Assembly: GCA_005881425.1 (NCBI GenBank)
Contig: VBIC01000085.1
Location: forward strand, 1-52,225
Origin: Chloroflexota bacterium
Lineage (GTDB): Bacteria > Chloroflexota > Dormibacteria > CF-121
Direction of reading: 5' to 3'
DNA length: 52,225 nucleotides
In this document: piece by piece, positions 23,062 to 31,602 of the stretch
Numbering within the stretch: position 1 is the stretch's first letter
How the letters are laid out: each line of letters begins with the position of its first letter
Notes under the pieces: generated by a model
The model's database searches: none
What the model was told of the DNA's origin: nothing
Seen by the model: the letters and a program-made list of their open reading frames with translations, nothing else
Translations under genes and position numbers: made by a program

Positions 23062-24698
23062 TAGGTCACCGCGGCCTCGTAGGTGTCGGTGTCGCCAAAA
23101 CTCGAAGGACAGGCCTTGTTCGGATTGGGGGCGACCGCTTTCTTCGAGCCGGCGTAGACCGCGGCCTGGTAGCTGGAGACCGCCTGGCAGAGCGCGGCGT
23201 TGCGCGAGTCGGTCCAGACCACGTAGGCGGCCGACTTACCGGCGACGATCCCGATGTAGTCGCCGATGAACTGCTCCTGCAGGTTGTTGTAGGCGGAAGC
23301 CTGTGGGTTGGACGAGGACGTGCTGACGCGGACCGGTGCCGTGAAGCTGGCGCCGGCATCGCGGGACTCGACGTAGTAGGCGTCGTAGACCTGGACGCCG
23401 GTCTGCCAGAGGTTCGCGTTCGAGGGCGCGGTGAGCGCGTCGAAGGCGACGCTAACGATCCCGGAAGGCGAAACGCCGACCGCGGGGAAGAAGGCATTCC
23501 GGCCGGCGACCGCCGCGATCACCCCCAGCGACGTCCAGTGAAGGCCGTCGCCGGAGACCGCAGCCTTGACGTCGCCAGACCCGCTGCCGCCCGCGAAGTC
23601 GCACCAGACGACGTAGACCCGGTTGCTGCTCGGGTCGGCGGCGGGATGCGGGTAGCAGTCGACCCGGGCGCTCATGCCCGGGACCCGGTTGAAGAGATCG
23701 ACCACGTCGAAGGGAGTCCCGCGCACGGGATAGTCGGTCACCGCCGAGATGGTGGTCGGAGCGCTGAATGTCTGGCCGCCGTCAGAAGAGGTGGCGACCA
23801 CCTGAAGCGTGGCGGTCTTCGGCGTGTCCTCGGACTCGGACCAGAACACCTCGACCGTCCCGTTGGAGGCCACCGCCATCTGGCCCGTCTCCCGGAAGCC
23901 CTGGGACGCGTTGCTGGCGGCGGCGCTGACCTGCACCGGCGCCGTGAAGCTCAGCCCCTGGTCCGTCGAGTGGGCCACGTAGAGCTTGACGTTGCCGTTT
24001 CCGGCGCAGCTGGCGCAGAAGACGGCCCAGAATACGTAGACCCGTCCGTAGAAGGGGCTGGACGGGTTCTTGTTGTCGACGGCGATCCACTCGTGGTCGT
24101 CGAACGCCGACTTGGGGGCGGCCGCGACCTGGACCGGAGCCTGCCAGGAGGCCCCGTCGTCGTAAGAACGGGCCACCCCGAGCGCCTCACTGAAGTGGAG
24201 GTCGAGATCGAGGGGATCTTCCAGGCCGGCATAGTAGATGACGGTGCCGCACGAGTAGCTGAAGCGGCCGTCGGCGCAAAGCCCTGGACCGTTGTCCAGG
24301 CTGGGGTCGCCGCCCGAGTAGCGGCCGGGCGTACCCGGGAGGACGCCACCGGTCCAGGTAGCGCCGTTGTCGGTCGAACGGTAGTAGCCTGACACACCGA
24401 CTCCCCGGACGAAGGGACAGGGACTGCTCAGCGGCGCGGTCGTCCCTGGACACGGCCCCTCTCCGATCTCGTCGTTGGCGCCAGCGACCAGCACCCCGGT
24501 GATCGGATCGCGGGTGATGGCGTTCTCGTTCTGCTTGCTGCTGGAGAAAGGAAGGTTGTGGTCCTGGTCGACCAGGTTGTTCGAGCCGGGCTGCGGTCCG
24601 GGCGCCAGCTTTGCCGCGCTCCCTGAGAGCGGCTGGGCCAGCGAGAGCGCCAGGGCGGCGGCCACGATCGAGCAGGAAAGCAGGCGGCGTCTGGACAC
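23058..24698 (-). CDS. Secreted BNR/sialidase-like repeat protein
   Basis: 546 aa. GTG 24698 is preceded by a GGGAGGG ribosome site and opens a signal peptide (SRRRLLSCSIVAAALALSLA, possible cleavage after GSAA). The mature part has repeated Asp-box-like motifs (STDNGATW, SYDDGASW, STDQGLSF, SSDGGQTF, SRDAGASF), which define the beta-propeller of the exo-sialidase/BNR fold. Several cysteine pairs suggest disulfides outside the cell. Sialidase catalytic arginines are not evident, so a binding or structural role is as likely as glycosidase activity. It lies directly downstream of a two-component system with its own promoter. Confidence 0.78.
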   Translation of the reverse strand: MSRRRLLSCSIVAAALALSLAQPLSGSAAKLAPGPQPGSNNLVDQDHNLPFSSSKQNENAITRDPITGVLVAGANDEIGEGPCPGTTAPLSSPCPFVRGVGVSGYYRSTDNGATWTGGVLPGTPGRYSGGDPSLDNGPGLCADGRFSYSCGTVIYYAGLEDPLDLDLHFSEALGVARSYDDGASWQAPVQVAAAPKSAFDDHEWIAVDNKNPSSPFYGRVYVFWAVFCASCAGNGNVKLYVAHSTDQGLSFTAPVQVSAAASNASQGFRETGQMAVASNGTVEVFWSESEDTPKTATLQVVATSSDGGQTFSAPTTISAVTDYPVRGTPFDVVDLFNRVPGMSARVDCYPHPAADPSSNRVYVVWCDFAGGSGSGDVKAAVSGDGLHWTSLGVIAAVAGRNAFFPAVGVSPSGIVSVAFDALTAPSNANLWQTGVQVYDAYYVESRDAGASFTAPVRVSTSSSNPQASAYNNLQEQFIGDYIGIVAGKSAAYVVWTDSRNAALCQAVSSYQAAVYAGSKKAVAPNPNKACPSSFGDTDTYEAAVTY

Positions 24699-24738
24699 GG
24701 TTCCCTCCCTTTGGACCGCGGTCCGGCGGCTTGCCGAA

Positions 24739-24767
24739 ATTGTAAAGTCCGGCAAAGATTTCGACAA
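24739..24767 (-). promoter_or_regulatory. Promoter of the BNR-repeat gene
   Basis: On the minus strand TTGTCG (complement of 24762-24767), a 17-nt spacer and TACAAT (complement of 24739-24744). Transcription would start near 24732, leaving a leader of about 33 nt with a Shine-Dalgarno site. A longer frame up to 24767 would start inside the -35 box and is rejected. Confidence 0.7.
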
Positions 24768-24786
24768 GGGCCACGGGTCGCCGGCG

Positions 24787-25446
24787 TCAGTCCGCCTCGA
24801 TCAGCCCCTTGCGGATGGCGTACTTGACCAGCTCCGTCCGGTCGTGCATCCGCAGCTTCTTCATGATGTGGTCGCGGTGGGTCTGGACCGTCTTGATGGA
24901 GAGGAAGAGAGTCTCCGCGATCTGGCGGTTGGTACGCCCCTCTGCGACCAGGCGCAGGACCTCCCGCTCGCGGTCGCTGAGCGGCTCGAAGGTCTCCCGG
25001 CCGGGGGCCCTCTGGAGGTAGTCGGAGACGAGCAGCCGGGCCACCGAGGGGTAGAGGTACGGCTCTCCCCGGCTGGCCGCCTCGATGGCCGCGATCAGGT
25101 CGCTGGCGGCCGCCTTCTTGAGCACGTAGCCGACCGCGCCAGCCTTGAGCGTCTGGAAGAAGTACTCCTCGTTGTCGTGGGCGGTGAGGATCAGGACCTG
25201 GGCCTGGGGGCAAAGGCGCCGGATCTCTCGGGTCGCGTCGATGCCGGACATGCCGGGCATGGCCACGTCGACCACCGCCACGTCGGGGCAGCCCTGGCGG
25301 GCCAGGTGGATGGCTTCGCGCCCGTCGGTGGCTTCGGCGATCACCTGGATGTCGCTGCGCCCCTCGATGACCGCGCGGATCCCGGCCCGGACCAGGTTGT
25401 GGTCCTCGACCAGCATCACCCGGATCGGCCGGCGCTCAGCGGCCAT
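24787..25446 (-). CDS. Response regulator, NarL/LuxR family
   Basis: 219 aa. The receiver domain (8-125) has the acidic pair in LVEDHN, phosphoacceptor Asp60 (VVDVAMPG), Thr in LTAHD and Lys in YVLKKA. The C-terminal GerE helix-turn-helix (about 153-215) shows LSDREREVLRLVAEGRTNRQIAETLFLSIKTV. ATG 25446 overlaps the kinase gene by 11 nt, so the pair is co-translated. The secreted BNR-repeat gene begins about 90 nt downstream and is the obvious candidate target (inference). Confidence 0.93.
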   Translation of the reverse strand: MAAERRPIRVMLVEDHNLVRAGIRAVIEGRSDIQVIAEATDGREAIHLARQGCPDVAVVDVAMPGMSGIDATREIRRLCPQAQVLILTAHDNEEYFFQTLKAGAVGYVLKKAAASDLIAAIEAASRGEPYLYPSVARLLVSDYLQRAPGRETFEPLSDREREVLRLVAEGRTNRQIAETLFLSIKTVQTHRDHIMKKLRMHDRTELVKYAIRKGLIEAD

Positions 25447-26458
25447 CGGTATCGTGGATGGGAAGCTCGGCGACGACCTCGGTGCCGCGCTGGGAAGCGG
25501 AGCGCACCTCGAGCGTCCCGTGCAGCAGCGATGCCCGCTCACGCATGCCGAAAAGGCCCAGACCGACCCGGCCCGCTTCCTGCCGGTCGGGGACGGAGCC
25601 CGGGTCGAAGCCGACGCCGTCGTCGCGGACGCGGAGCTGGACGCGGTCCCGTTCCAGGCAGCGCAGGTCGATCTCGATCAAGCTGGCCCGCGCGTACTTG
25701 TTGGCGTTGGTGACCGCCTCCTGGGCGATGCGGTAGAGCGCCGTTTCGATCGGCGCGGGGAACCGGTCGCGAACCCCGTCGGTCTGGAGCCGGACTCGGG
25801 GACCGCTGCGCTGACGGGCCAGCGTGCGCAGGGCGGGCACCAGCCCCAGGTCGTCGAGGACCGAGGGCCGCAGGTCCTGGGCCATGCGATGGACCTCCTC
25901 CAGCGTCCCCTCCAGGGTGCGCTTCACAGCCTCGAGCTGCTCCCGCGCGGTCTCGTCCGTGGTCCGCTCGCGAAGCAGATCGAGGCTGATGATCTCATGG
26001 GTCAGGGCCTGCCCGGTCTGGTCGTGGAGCTCGCGGGCGACGCGCTGCCGCTCGCGTTCCTGGGCCTGCAGGACTCGCTGCGCGGCGTCGTGCCGCTCCT
26101 GCTCGAGCCGGTCCAGCATGGAGTTGAAGACGAGCGCCATCCGCCTGACATCGGGGTCGGCGAAGTCGGCGGGCGCCCGCCGCTCGTCCAGGCCCGGCCG
26201 CACGGCGGTCATGGTCGACTCCAGCTCTCGCAGCGGCTTGAAGGCGAGCCGGAGGATGAGGAAGTTGACCACCAGGATCGCCAGCAGCCCGGCCAAGAGG
26301 AAGAGCAGCAGGTAGGGCAGGGCGTGACCGGAGACGTTCAGCATGATCAGCGGGCCGCCGACGGCGCCGACGACGATGATCGCGCTGTTGGCCACGGCAA
26401 CTTTCTCGAAAGTGCTGAGCGCACGGTGCCACCGACGCGGGTCGAGGTAACGGCCCAC
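25436..26458 (-). CDS. Sensor histidine kinase, NarL-partner type (HisKA_3)
   Basis: 340 aa. Two transmembrane helices (about 20-40 and 47-70) with only a very short outer loop, a HAMP linker, a coiled coil, then the HisKA_3 box with His about 145 (RVARELHDQTGQAL). The HATPase region has EAVTNANKYA (N box), DDGVGFDP (G1) and GLFGMRERA (G2). The short outer loop suggests that signals are sensed in the membrane or cytoplasm. GTG 26458 is chosen because TAGAAT lies exactly 6 nt upstream; a TTG at 26464 is the alternative. Confidence 0.92.
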   Translation of the reverse strand: MGRYLDPRRWHRALSTFEKVAVANSAIIVVGAVGGPLIMLNVSGHALPYLLLFLLAGLLAILVVNFLILRLAFKPLRELESTMTAVRPGLDERRAPADFADPDVRRMALVFNSMLDRLEQERHDAAQRVLQAQERERQRVARELHDQTGQALTHEIISLDLLRERTTDETAREQLEAVKRTLEGTLEEVHRMAQDLRPSVLDDLGLVPALRTLARQRSGPRVRLQTDGVRDRFPAPIETALYRIAQEAVTNANKYARASLIEIDLRCLERDRVQLRVRDDGVGFDPGSVPDRQEAGRVGLGLFGMRERASLLHGTLEVRSASQRGTEVVAELPIHDTDGR

Positions 26459-26464
26459 AGCCAA

Positions 26465-26491
26465 ATTCTAGGGTTGGCGTTGCGGGAGAAT
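26465..26491. promoter_or_regulatory. Divergent -10 boxes for the kinase and DUF3090 genes
   Basis: Minus strand: TAGAAT (complement of 26465-26470), 6 nt before GTG 26458. Plus strand: GAGAAT (26486-26491), 6 nt before GTG 26498. The whole intergenic distance is 39 nt, so both promoters overlap and neither gene has a leader. Confidence 0.5.
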
Positions 26492-26497
26492 GAGACG

Positions 26498-26989
26498 GTG
26501 CCATCCCGCAGCTTCGAGTTCGGACGGGTGACGCGGATCGCGGCCGGCGCCGTCGGCCCGCCGGGCGAGCGCAGCTTTTTCCTGCAGCTGCGGTCGGGCG
26601 CCGAGATGATCACCCTGGCGATGGAGAAGCAGCAGCTCCTCGTGCTGGCGCAGCGCCTGCAGCAGCTGCTGGCCGCCGTCGCCGCCGGCCGGGTGAAGAC
26701 CGCCGAGCTGGCCCTGGAGGAGCCGATCGAATCCGCCTGGCGGATCGGCTCCATGACCCTCGATTACGACGACGGCGAGCGGGTTTTCGACGTCCGCCTG
26801 GTCGAGCTGGCGGCTGAAGGCGAGGAACCCGCCACCGGCCGCTTCCAGGCCGGACCCGAGCAGATGCAGGTGCTGGCTCAGCACGCGGTCCGGGTGGTGG
26901 CGGCAGGCCGCCCGCCCTGCCCCATGTGCGGGGGCCCGATCGACCACGACGGAGGCGTCTGCCCGCGGCTCAACGGTCATCACCCGTGA
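26498..26989 (+). CDS. DUF3090 family protein
   Basis: 163 aa. Hallmarks: PSRSFEFGRVTRIAAGAVGPPGERSFFLQ at the N-terminus, KQQLLVLAQRLQQLL, and a C-terminal zinc knuckle CPMCGGPIDHDGGVCPR. The function of the family is unknown. In actinobacteria it is regularly found beside the SCO1664-type gene, as here, often next to a histidine phosphatase and mshC (mycothiol ligase); those two are absent from this window. GTG 26498 is 6 nt after GAGAAT. Confidence 0.88.
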   Translation: MPSRSFEFGRVTRIAAGAVGPPGERSFFLQLRSGAEMITLAMEKQQLLVLAQRLQQLLAAVAAGRVKTAELALEEPIESAWRIGSMTLDYDDGERVFDVRLVELAAEGEEPATGRFQAGPEQMQVLAQHAVRVVAAGRPPCPMCGGPIDHDGGVCPRLNGHHP

Positions 26990-27693
26990 GCCCGCGGGTC
27001 GCGCCCGACGAAGCCGCCGCGCTCAGCCTGCTGCGGCGGGGGACGATCGAGCCCCGCGGCCTGATGCCGGACTGTTCCAACTACACCTACCTGGCCGAGG
27101 TCTGCTCCGGCTCCGAGCGGACGCTGGCAATCTACAAGCCGGTCGGGGGTGAGATTCCGCTGGGCGACTTCCCCTCCGGCACGCTGGGGCGGCGCGAGGT
27201 CGCCGCCTACCTGCTCGATGCGGCGCTCGGCTGGAGGATCGTACCTCCCACCGTCTACCGGAGGGATGGTCCGCTGGGGCCGGGCTCGGTCCAGCAGTTC
27301 ATTCATTCCGATCTCCGGCAGCACTACTTCACCCTGATGCCGGCGCGAGCAGACGATTTCAGGGTGATGGCGGCCTTCGACTGCATCGTCAACAACGCCG
27401 ACCGCAAGAGCGGCCATTGCCTGCTCGACGGGCGCGGCCACGTCTGGGGGGTCGACAACGGCCTCACCTTCCATCCCCTGCCCAAGCTGCGCACCGTGAT
27501 CTGGGAGTTCGCCCGGGAGGAGATCCCAGGGCGGCTGCGCGACGACGCGGCCCGGCTGGCGCGCGAGGAGATGGGTGCGCTGATCAGCCCGGCGGAGCTG
27601 CGGGCGCTCACGGCACGGGCGCGCCGGATCTCGAGCGAAGGCCGCTACCCGGAACCGGGCTCGCGCTGGGCCTATCCCTGGCCGCTGGTCTAG
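26986..27693 (+). CDS. SCO1664 family protein (PI3/4-kinase-like fold)
   Basis: 235 aa. The GTG start overlaps the DUF3090 stop (GTGA). Conserved blocks: GTIEPRGLMPDCSNYTYL, AIYKPVGGEIPLGDFP (probable nucleotide-binding lysine), GRREVAAYLLD, VNNADRKSGHCLLD (catalytic-loop-like Asp/Asn) and WGVDNGLTFH (metal-binding DN). This matches the kinase-like SCO1664 family. Substrate unknown. The tight pairing with DUF3090 implies a shared pathway. Confidence 0.87.
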   Translation: MSPRVAPDEAAALSLLRRGTIEPRGLMPDCSNYTYLAEVCSGSERTLAIYKPVGGEIPLGDFPSGTLGRREVAAYLLDAALGWRIVPPTVYRRDGPLGPGSVQQFIHSDLRQHYFTLMPARADDFRVMAAFDCIVNNADRKSGHCLLDGRGHVWGVDNGLTFHPLPKLRTVIWEFAREEIPGRLRDDAARLAREEMGALISPAELRALTARARRISSEGRYPEPGSRWAYPWPLV

Positions 27694-28361
27694 CGAGGGG
27701 AAGGAACCCGGCCGGATGCGACGCGTCGGTCCAGCGTCTCCGAAGGAAGATGCTCCTCGAGCCGGCGGTACCAGGCCGGAGCCGGGAGCGGTGGAGGCAG
27801 CGCGCCGGCCTCATCCCAGCCGTCCTCGGGCGGTCCTTCCGCGCCCGCCAGCAGGCGCCAGAGGATGACGAAGGTCAGCCCCACCAGGATCGCCTTGGTG
27901 GTCCCGAACAGCACCAGCCCCGCCAGCTGCTGGTCGGCGAGGGGGGTCAGGCCGAAAGCGCCGGTCGGCTGCGCTCCCGGGTACAGGAGGTGCCGGGAGA
28001 AGGCCAGGATGACCCCCGGAATGGTCACCGGGACGCCCGCGATCAGCAGGTATCCGATCCTGGCGATGGGGCTGATGCCGCCCTGCGATTGAGGCCGCAG
28101 GACCGGCCACCAGAAGAGGAGAGCGACGAAAAGAAAGGCCGCCAGGGTCAGGGTCGACAGAGTCCATGACCGCGTGGCCGCTAAGACGACCGGGGGCGAC
28201 TGGACGGCGATCAGCGTCCCGGTCAGGGCCGGGAGTCCGATCGCCGGTGTGCCCAGCGGGCCCGCCCGATGCCAGCCTCCACGGCCCAGCGCCAGGACCA
28301 GCAGCGGAGCCAGCCCGCCCAGGATCAGCATCTCCACCACGACCCGGAGCAGCAGGGTCAT
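27690..28361 (-). CDS. CtaG-like cytochrome c oxidase assembly membrane protein
   Basis: 223 aa with about six transmembrane helices and a Pro-rich cytoplasmic tail (about residues 180-223). The helices carry a scattered set of conserved-looking residues (SPPVVLA, FWWPVLRP, ADQQLAGLVLF), which fits the caa3-type CtaG family. The assignment rests on overall pattern, so it is moderate. ATG 28361 follows the PLD gene stop by 4 nt. No oxidase subunit genes are adjacent. The final 4 nt overlap the stop of the convergent SCO1664 gene. Confidence 0.6.
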   Translation of the reverse strand: MTLLLRVVVEMLILGGLAPLLVLALGRGGWHRAGPLGTPAIGLPALTGTLIAVQSPPVVLAATRSWTLSTLTLAAFLFVALLFWWPVLRPQSQGGISPIARIGYLLIAGVPVTIPGVILAFSRHLLYPGAQPTGAFGLTPLADQQLAGLVLFGTTKAILVGLTFVILWRLLAGAEGPPEDGWDEAGALPPPLPAPAWYRRLEEHLPSETLDRRVASGRVPSPR

Positions 28362-28365
28362 GGCC

Positions 28366-29451
28366 TTATTTTGGGGCCGTGACGGGGTCCGCCGCATACG
28401 TGGCGTAGAGCTGCTCGATGAAGCCGGCGAAGAAGTCGGCCAGCGCGGGACTGCGGAGCTCGAGCAGGTTCTCGGCGTTCTCCTCGCCGCTGTGGGACAG
28501 GTTGTAGCTCCCGGTCAGCACCACGTCGTCGACCACCGTGACCTTGGCGTGCATGTAGTCGTGCACGCTGCCGGGCGCGTAGGGGGTCGTGACCTTGGAG
28601 GCGAAGCGCAATCCTTCCGACGCGCCCCGAAAGGCCGGCGCCTTCCAGCCGGCGTGGGGGTTGACGCTCCACTGCGCCATCACCTCCGCCATCTGGGTCC
28701 GGTCGTAGACGCCGAGGAAGTCGGCGTGAGGATGGGCGGCCATCTCGGCCAGGGTTCCCAGGATGGGGCCGTCGGTGATCACCGGGGAGCAGAGCCGGAT
28801 CCGGCGCCGGGCGTGGGCCAGCCGGTCGGCAATCAGCAGGGCCATGCGCCGGCCCCGCCCGGGAGAGAAGTAGACCCTGGCCCGTACCGGGCCGCGCTGG
28901 TCCAGGACCTCCACCGGGGCCAGGTCGTACTTGCCGGAAAGCTCCACCCTTCCCGTCGACCAGATCTCCTCGAAGTTCCGCCTGTACTCAGCCGCCAGCG
29001 CCTGCGAGCGGATGCGCAGGATCACGTTCTCCTCTTTAGTCCAGGAGTCGTTGGTCCAGTTGGTCGACCCGGTCCAGACGGCGGCGCCTGGAGTCTGCGC
29101 GTCTTTGACCACGTATTTGTGATGCATCAAGGCGGGCACACCGGCGATCGGCCTCACCGGTATGCCGAGGGAGGCGATGAAGGCCGTGTCCGGCTGGGCC
29201 GGGGGCGGCACGGGGAGGGGATCGGGGAAGTCGACGTTGTAGGCCAGGCGGACGGCGACTCCACGGCCCGCCGCCGCCTGGATCGCAGCCTTCGCCGCCT
29301 CGGCCGCCGGACCCGTGAGGTTGAGGTCGTAGATGGCGATCTCGAGCGTCGCCGCGGCGTCGCCCAGGAAGGCGGCCAGCTCCCCCGCTACCGCCTCAGC
29401 GCTCTGCCCGCCGTCCCGGAGCAGGCTGACCTCCAGGCTGGACCCGGTCAT
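28366..29451 (-). CDS. Phospholipase D-like protein with two HKD motifs
   Basis: 361 aa. The first HxKxxxxD is at His110/His111 (HHKYVVKD) followed by WTGSTNWTN; the second is His301-Lys303-Asp308 (HAKVTVVD) followed by LTGSYNLSHSGEEN. Both half sites are intact, so the protein should be an active phosphodiesterase (lipid or nucleic acid). No signal peptide is visible, which slightly favours an intracellular nuclease-like role. ATG overlaps the LOG gene stop (ATGA). Confidence 0.85.
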   Translation of the reverse strand: MTGSSLEVSLLRDGGQSAEAVAGELAAFLGDAAATLEIAIYDLNLTGPAAEAAKAAIQAAAGRGVAVRLAYNVDFPDPLPVPPPAQPDTAFIASLGIPVRPIAGVPALMHHKYVVKDAQTPGAAVWTGSTNWTNDSWTKEENVILRIRSQALAAEYRRNFEEIWSTGRVELSGKYDLAPVEVLDQRGPVRARVYFSPGRGRRMALLIADRLAHARRRIRLCSPVITDGPILGTLAEMAAHPHADFLGVYDRTQMAEVMAQWSVNPHAGWKAPAFRGASEGLRFASKVTTPYAPGSVHDYMHAKVTVVDDVVLTGSYNLSHSGEENAENLLELRSPALADFFAGFIEQLYATYAADPVTAPK

Positions 29452-30233
29452 CGCCGTCCCGAAGGCGGGGTCCGCGGGCGGCGCGCGGCGGGCGCCGCCT
29501 TCAGCTTGCGCTCGAAAAAGCGCTCGATCACCTCGCAGGCGTGCTCGGGCTCGTCGGTTACGACCAGCAGCTCCAGGTCAGGGGCCGCGACCTTCCCCTC
29601 TGCGAGGAGGACGTCGTGGATCCACTGCCGCAGGCCCTGCCAGTAGGCCGAGCCGAAGAGGATGACCGGAAAGTGGGTGATCCGCCCGGTCTGGATCAGG
29701 GTCAGGGCCTCGAAGAGCTCGTCGAGGGTCCCGAAGCCGCCGGGGAAGATCACGAAGGCCTCCGCGTACTTGACGAACATCATCTTGCGGACGAAGAAGT
29801 AGTGGAACTCTATTCCCAGGTCGACGTACTGGTTGAAGGCCTGCTCGAAGGGCAGCTCGATGTTGCACCCGACCGAAAGCCCCCCTCCCTCGCGGGCGCC
29901 GCGGTTGGCAGCCTCCATGATGCCGGGTCCACCTCCGGTAATGACGGCGAAGCCGCGCCCGGCCAGCAGCGCGCTCAGCCGTCGCGCCTGCGCGTACATG
30001 GGATCGGCGTCGGTGATCCGGGCCGAGCCGAAGATGCTGACCGCGCGCCCGACCCGGGCCAGGGCATCGAACCCCTCCACGAACTCGGCCATGATCCGCA
30101 GCACCCGCCACTGGTCGGTGCGCAGCGGGTCATCGATGGGAGCCGCCTCCAGCAGCCGCCGGTCGGCTGTCTCGCGCGCCGCTCCGCCGCCGATCAGGAG
30201 GCGCCCGGCCCGCCGGCGATCCCCCTCCCTCAC
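29448..30233 (-). CDS. LOG family protein (TIGR00730, cytokinin riboside 5'-monophosphate phosphoribohydrolase-like)
   Basis: Rossmann-fold protein with the family motifs ITGGGPGIMEAANRGA and PGGFGTLDELFEALTLIQT, preceded by WRVLRIMAEFVEGFD. LOG proteins release the base from nucleoside 5'-monophosphates, so a nucleotide-salvage link to the neighbouring pyrimidine genes is attractive but unproved. I start at GTG 30233, after the aminotransferase stop (30262). The frame is open to ATG 30302, but those 23 extra residues are Arg-rich and unlike the family. Confidence 0.85.
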   Translation of the reverse strand: MREGDRRRAGRLLIGGGAARETADRRLLEAAPIDDPLRTDQWRVLRIMAEFVEGFDALARVGRAVSIFGSARITDADPMYAQARRLSALLAGRGFAVITGGGPGIMEAANRGAREGGGLSVGCNIELPFEQAFNQYVDLGIEFHYFFVRKMMFVKYAEAFVIFPGGFGTLDELFEALTLIQTGRITHFPVILFGSAYWQGLRQWIHDVLLAEGKVAAPDLELLVVTDEPEHACEVIERFFERKLKAAPAARRPRTPPSGRR

Positions 30234-30261
30234 CCGACCGCGCCGGTCAGCCGCCCGCGCG

Positions 30262-31602
30262 TCATTCCGAGACGGCCTGGTCACCGATCGCCAGCGCGCC
30301 ATCGATGATTGCGAAACCCTCTGCCAGCTCGCTCTCGGTGATGCACAGCGGAGGGTTGGTCATGATCGTGTGCCAGCGAAGAAAGGTGTAGAGGCCGTGC
30401 TCGCGAAGGTAGGCGCCGATGGCCTTCATCTCCGGCGACGTCCCGTTGAAGGGAGCGAGCGGCTCCATCGTGCTGCGGCTGCGCACAAGCTCCAGGATGC
30501 CGAAGAGCCCGATGTTGCGGGTAAGTCCGACGCAGGGGTGCTTGCGCTGCAGCTCCTGGTGATGGCGGCGCATGACCTGATCCAGACGGCGGGCATTGCC
30601 GATCATGTCGTCCTCCTCGTAGGCCTGGATCGTGCCCAGCGCCGCGGCGCAACCCAGCGGATGGCTGTTGTAGGTCAGCCCGCCCCAGAAGGTATGCGAA
30701 TCGAAGTACCCGGCCACCGACTTGCGCAGGGCGACCGCGCCCAGCGGCACGGCGCTGCTGGTAAAACCCTTGGCCATGGTCAGGATGTCCGGAACCACCT
30801 GCAAGTGATCGACCGCGAACCATTTCCCGGTCCGGCCGAAACCCGCCATGATCTCATCGCAGACCATCAGGATGCCGTAGCGGTCGCAGAGGGAGCGCAC
30901 GCCCTGGAGGTATCCATCGGGCGGGATCAGGACGCCGTTGGTCCCGGTCACGGTCTCCAGGACGAAGGCGGCGATGGTCGAGGGGCCCTCCAGCTGGATC
31001 GTCTCCTCGAGGTAGCGGAGCGCCTGCTCGGCGGAGTCGATCTCCCGCTGCGGCCCGTGGTAGGGATCGAGCACGTGGACGTATCCCGAGAGCCCGCCCT
31101 CGTTGGGCCAGCGCCGGGGATCGCCCGTCATCCCGATGCCGGCCCCGGTCGCCCCGTGGTAGGAGCGGTATCGGGAGACGATCTTCTGCCGGCCGGTGAC
31201 GGCACGGGCGATCTTGACCGCGTTCTCGTTGGCCTCGGCGCCGCCCAGGGTGAAGAAGACCTTGTCCAGGTCGCCGGGCAGCAGCTCCACCAGCTTGCGG
31301 CCGAGCAGGGCGCGCGGCTCGTGGGCCATGAAGGGATTGGCGTAGGCCAGCTTCTCCGCCTGCCGCTGGATGGCCTCGACCACTCGCGGGTGGCCGTGGC
31401 CGGCGTTGACGCTCATCAGCTGGCTGTTGAAGTCGATATAGCGCTTGCCGTCGGTGCTGTAGAAATAGACTCCGCGGGCGTGATCCACGGGGATGGGGTC
31501 GGCCGCCGACTGCGCCATCCAGTCGTAGAGCGTGTAGCGGCGGCAGAGGGCGACGATCTCTTCCGCGCTCAGAACGCGGCCGGCCTCCGCCCTTACAGCC
31601 AT
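30262..31602 (-). CDS. Class III aminotransferase (beta-alanine/beta-aminoisobutyrate type)
   Basis: 446-aa omega-amino acid aminotransferase. Motifs: GKRYIDFNSQLMSVNAGHGHPRVVEAI, TLGGAEANENAVKIAR, SRYRSYHGATGAG, CDEIMAGFGRTGKWFA and the PLP lysine in MAKGFTSSAVPLGAV. ATG 31602 overlaps the semialdehyde dehydrogenase gene by 10 nt. In this operon it would convert beta-alanine or beta-aminoisobutyrate, the end products of pyrimidine ring opening, into (methyl)malonate semialdehyde. Confidence 0.9.
   Translation of the reverse strand: MAVRAEAGRVLSAEEIVALCRRYTLYDWMAQSAADPIPVDHARGVYFYSTDGKRYIDFNSQLMSVNAGHGHPRVVEAIQRQAEKLAYANPFMAHEPRALLGRKLVELLPGDLDKVFFTLGGAEANENAVKIARAVTGRQKIVSRYRSYHGATGAGIGMTGDPRRWPNEGGLSGYVHVLDPYHGPQREIDSAEQALRYLEETIQLEGPSTIAAFVLETVTGTNGVLIPPDGYLQGVRSLCDRYGILMVCDEIMAGFGRTGKWFAVDHLQVVPDILTMAKGFTSSAVPLGAVALRKSVAGYFDSHTFWGGLTYNSHPLGCAAALGTIQAYEEDDMIGNARRLDQVMRRHHQELQRKHPCVGLTRNIGLFGILELVRSRSTMEPLAPFNGTSPEMKAIGAYLREHGLYTFLRWHTIMTNPPLCITESELAEGFAIIDGALAIGDQAVSE

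Noticed and set aside
23001-24392. A 463-aa plus-strand frame opposite the BNR-repeat gene.
   Set aside because: Low-complexity Arg/Gly/Val composition; the opposite strand has a signal peptide, Asp-box repeats and a promoter.
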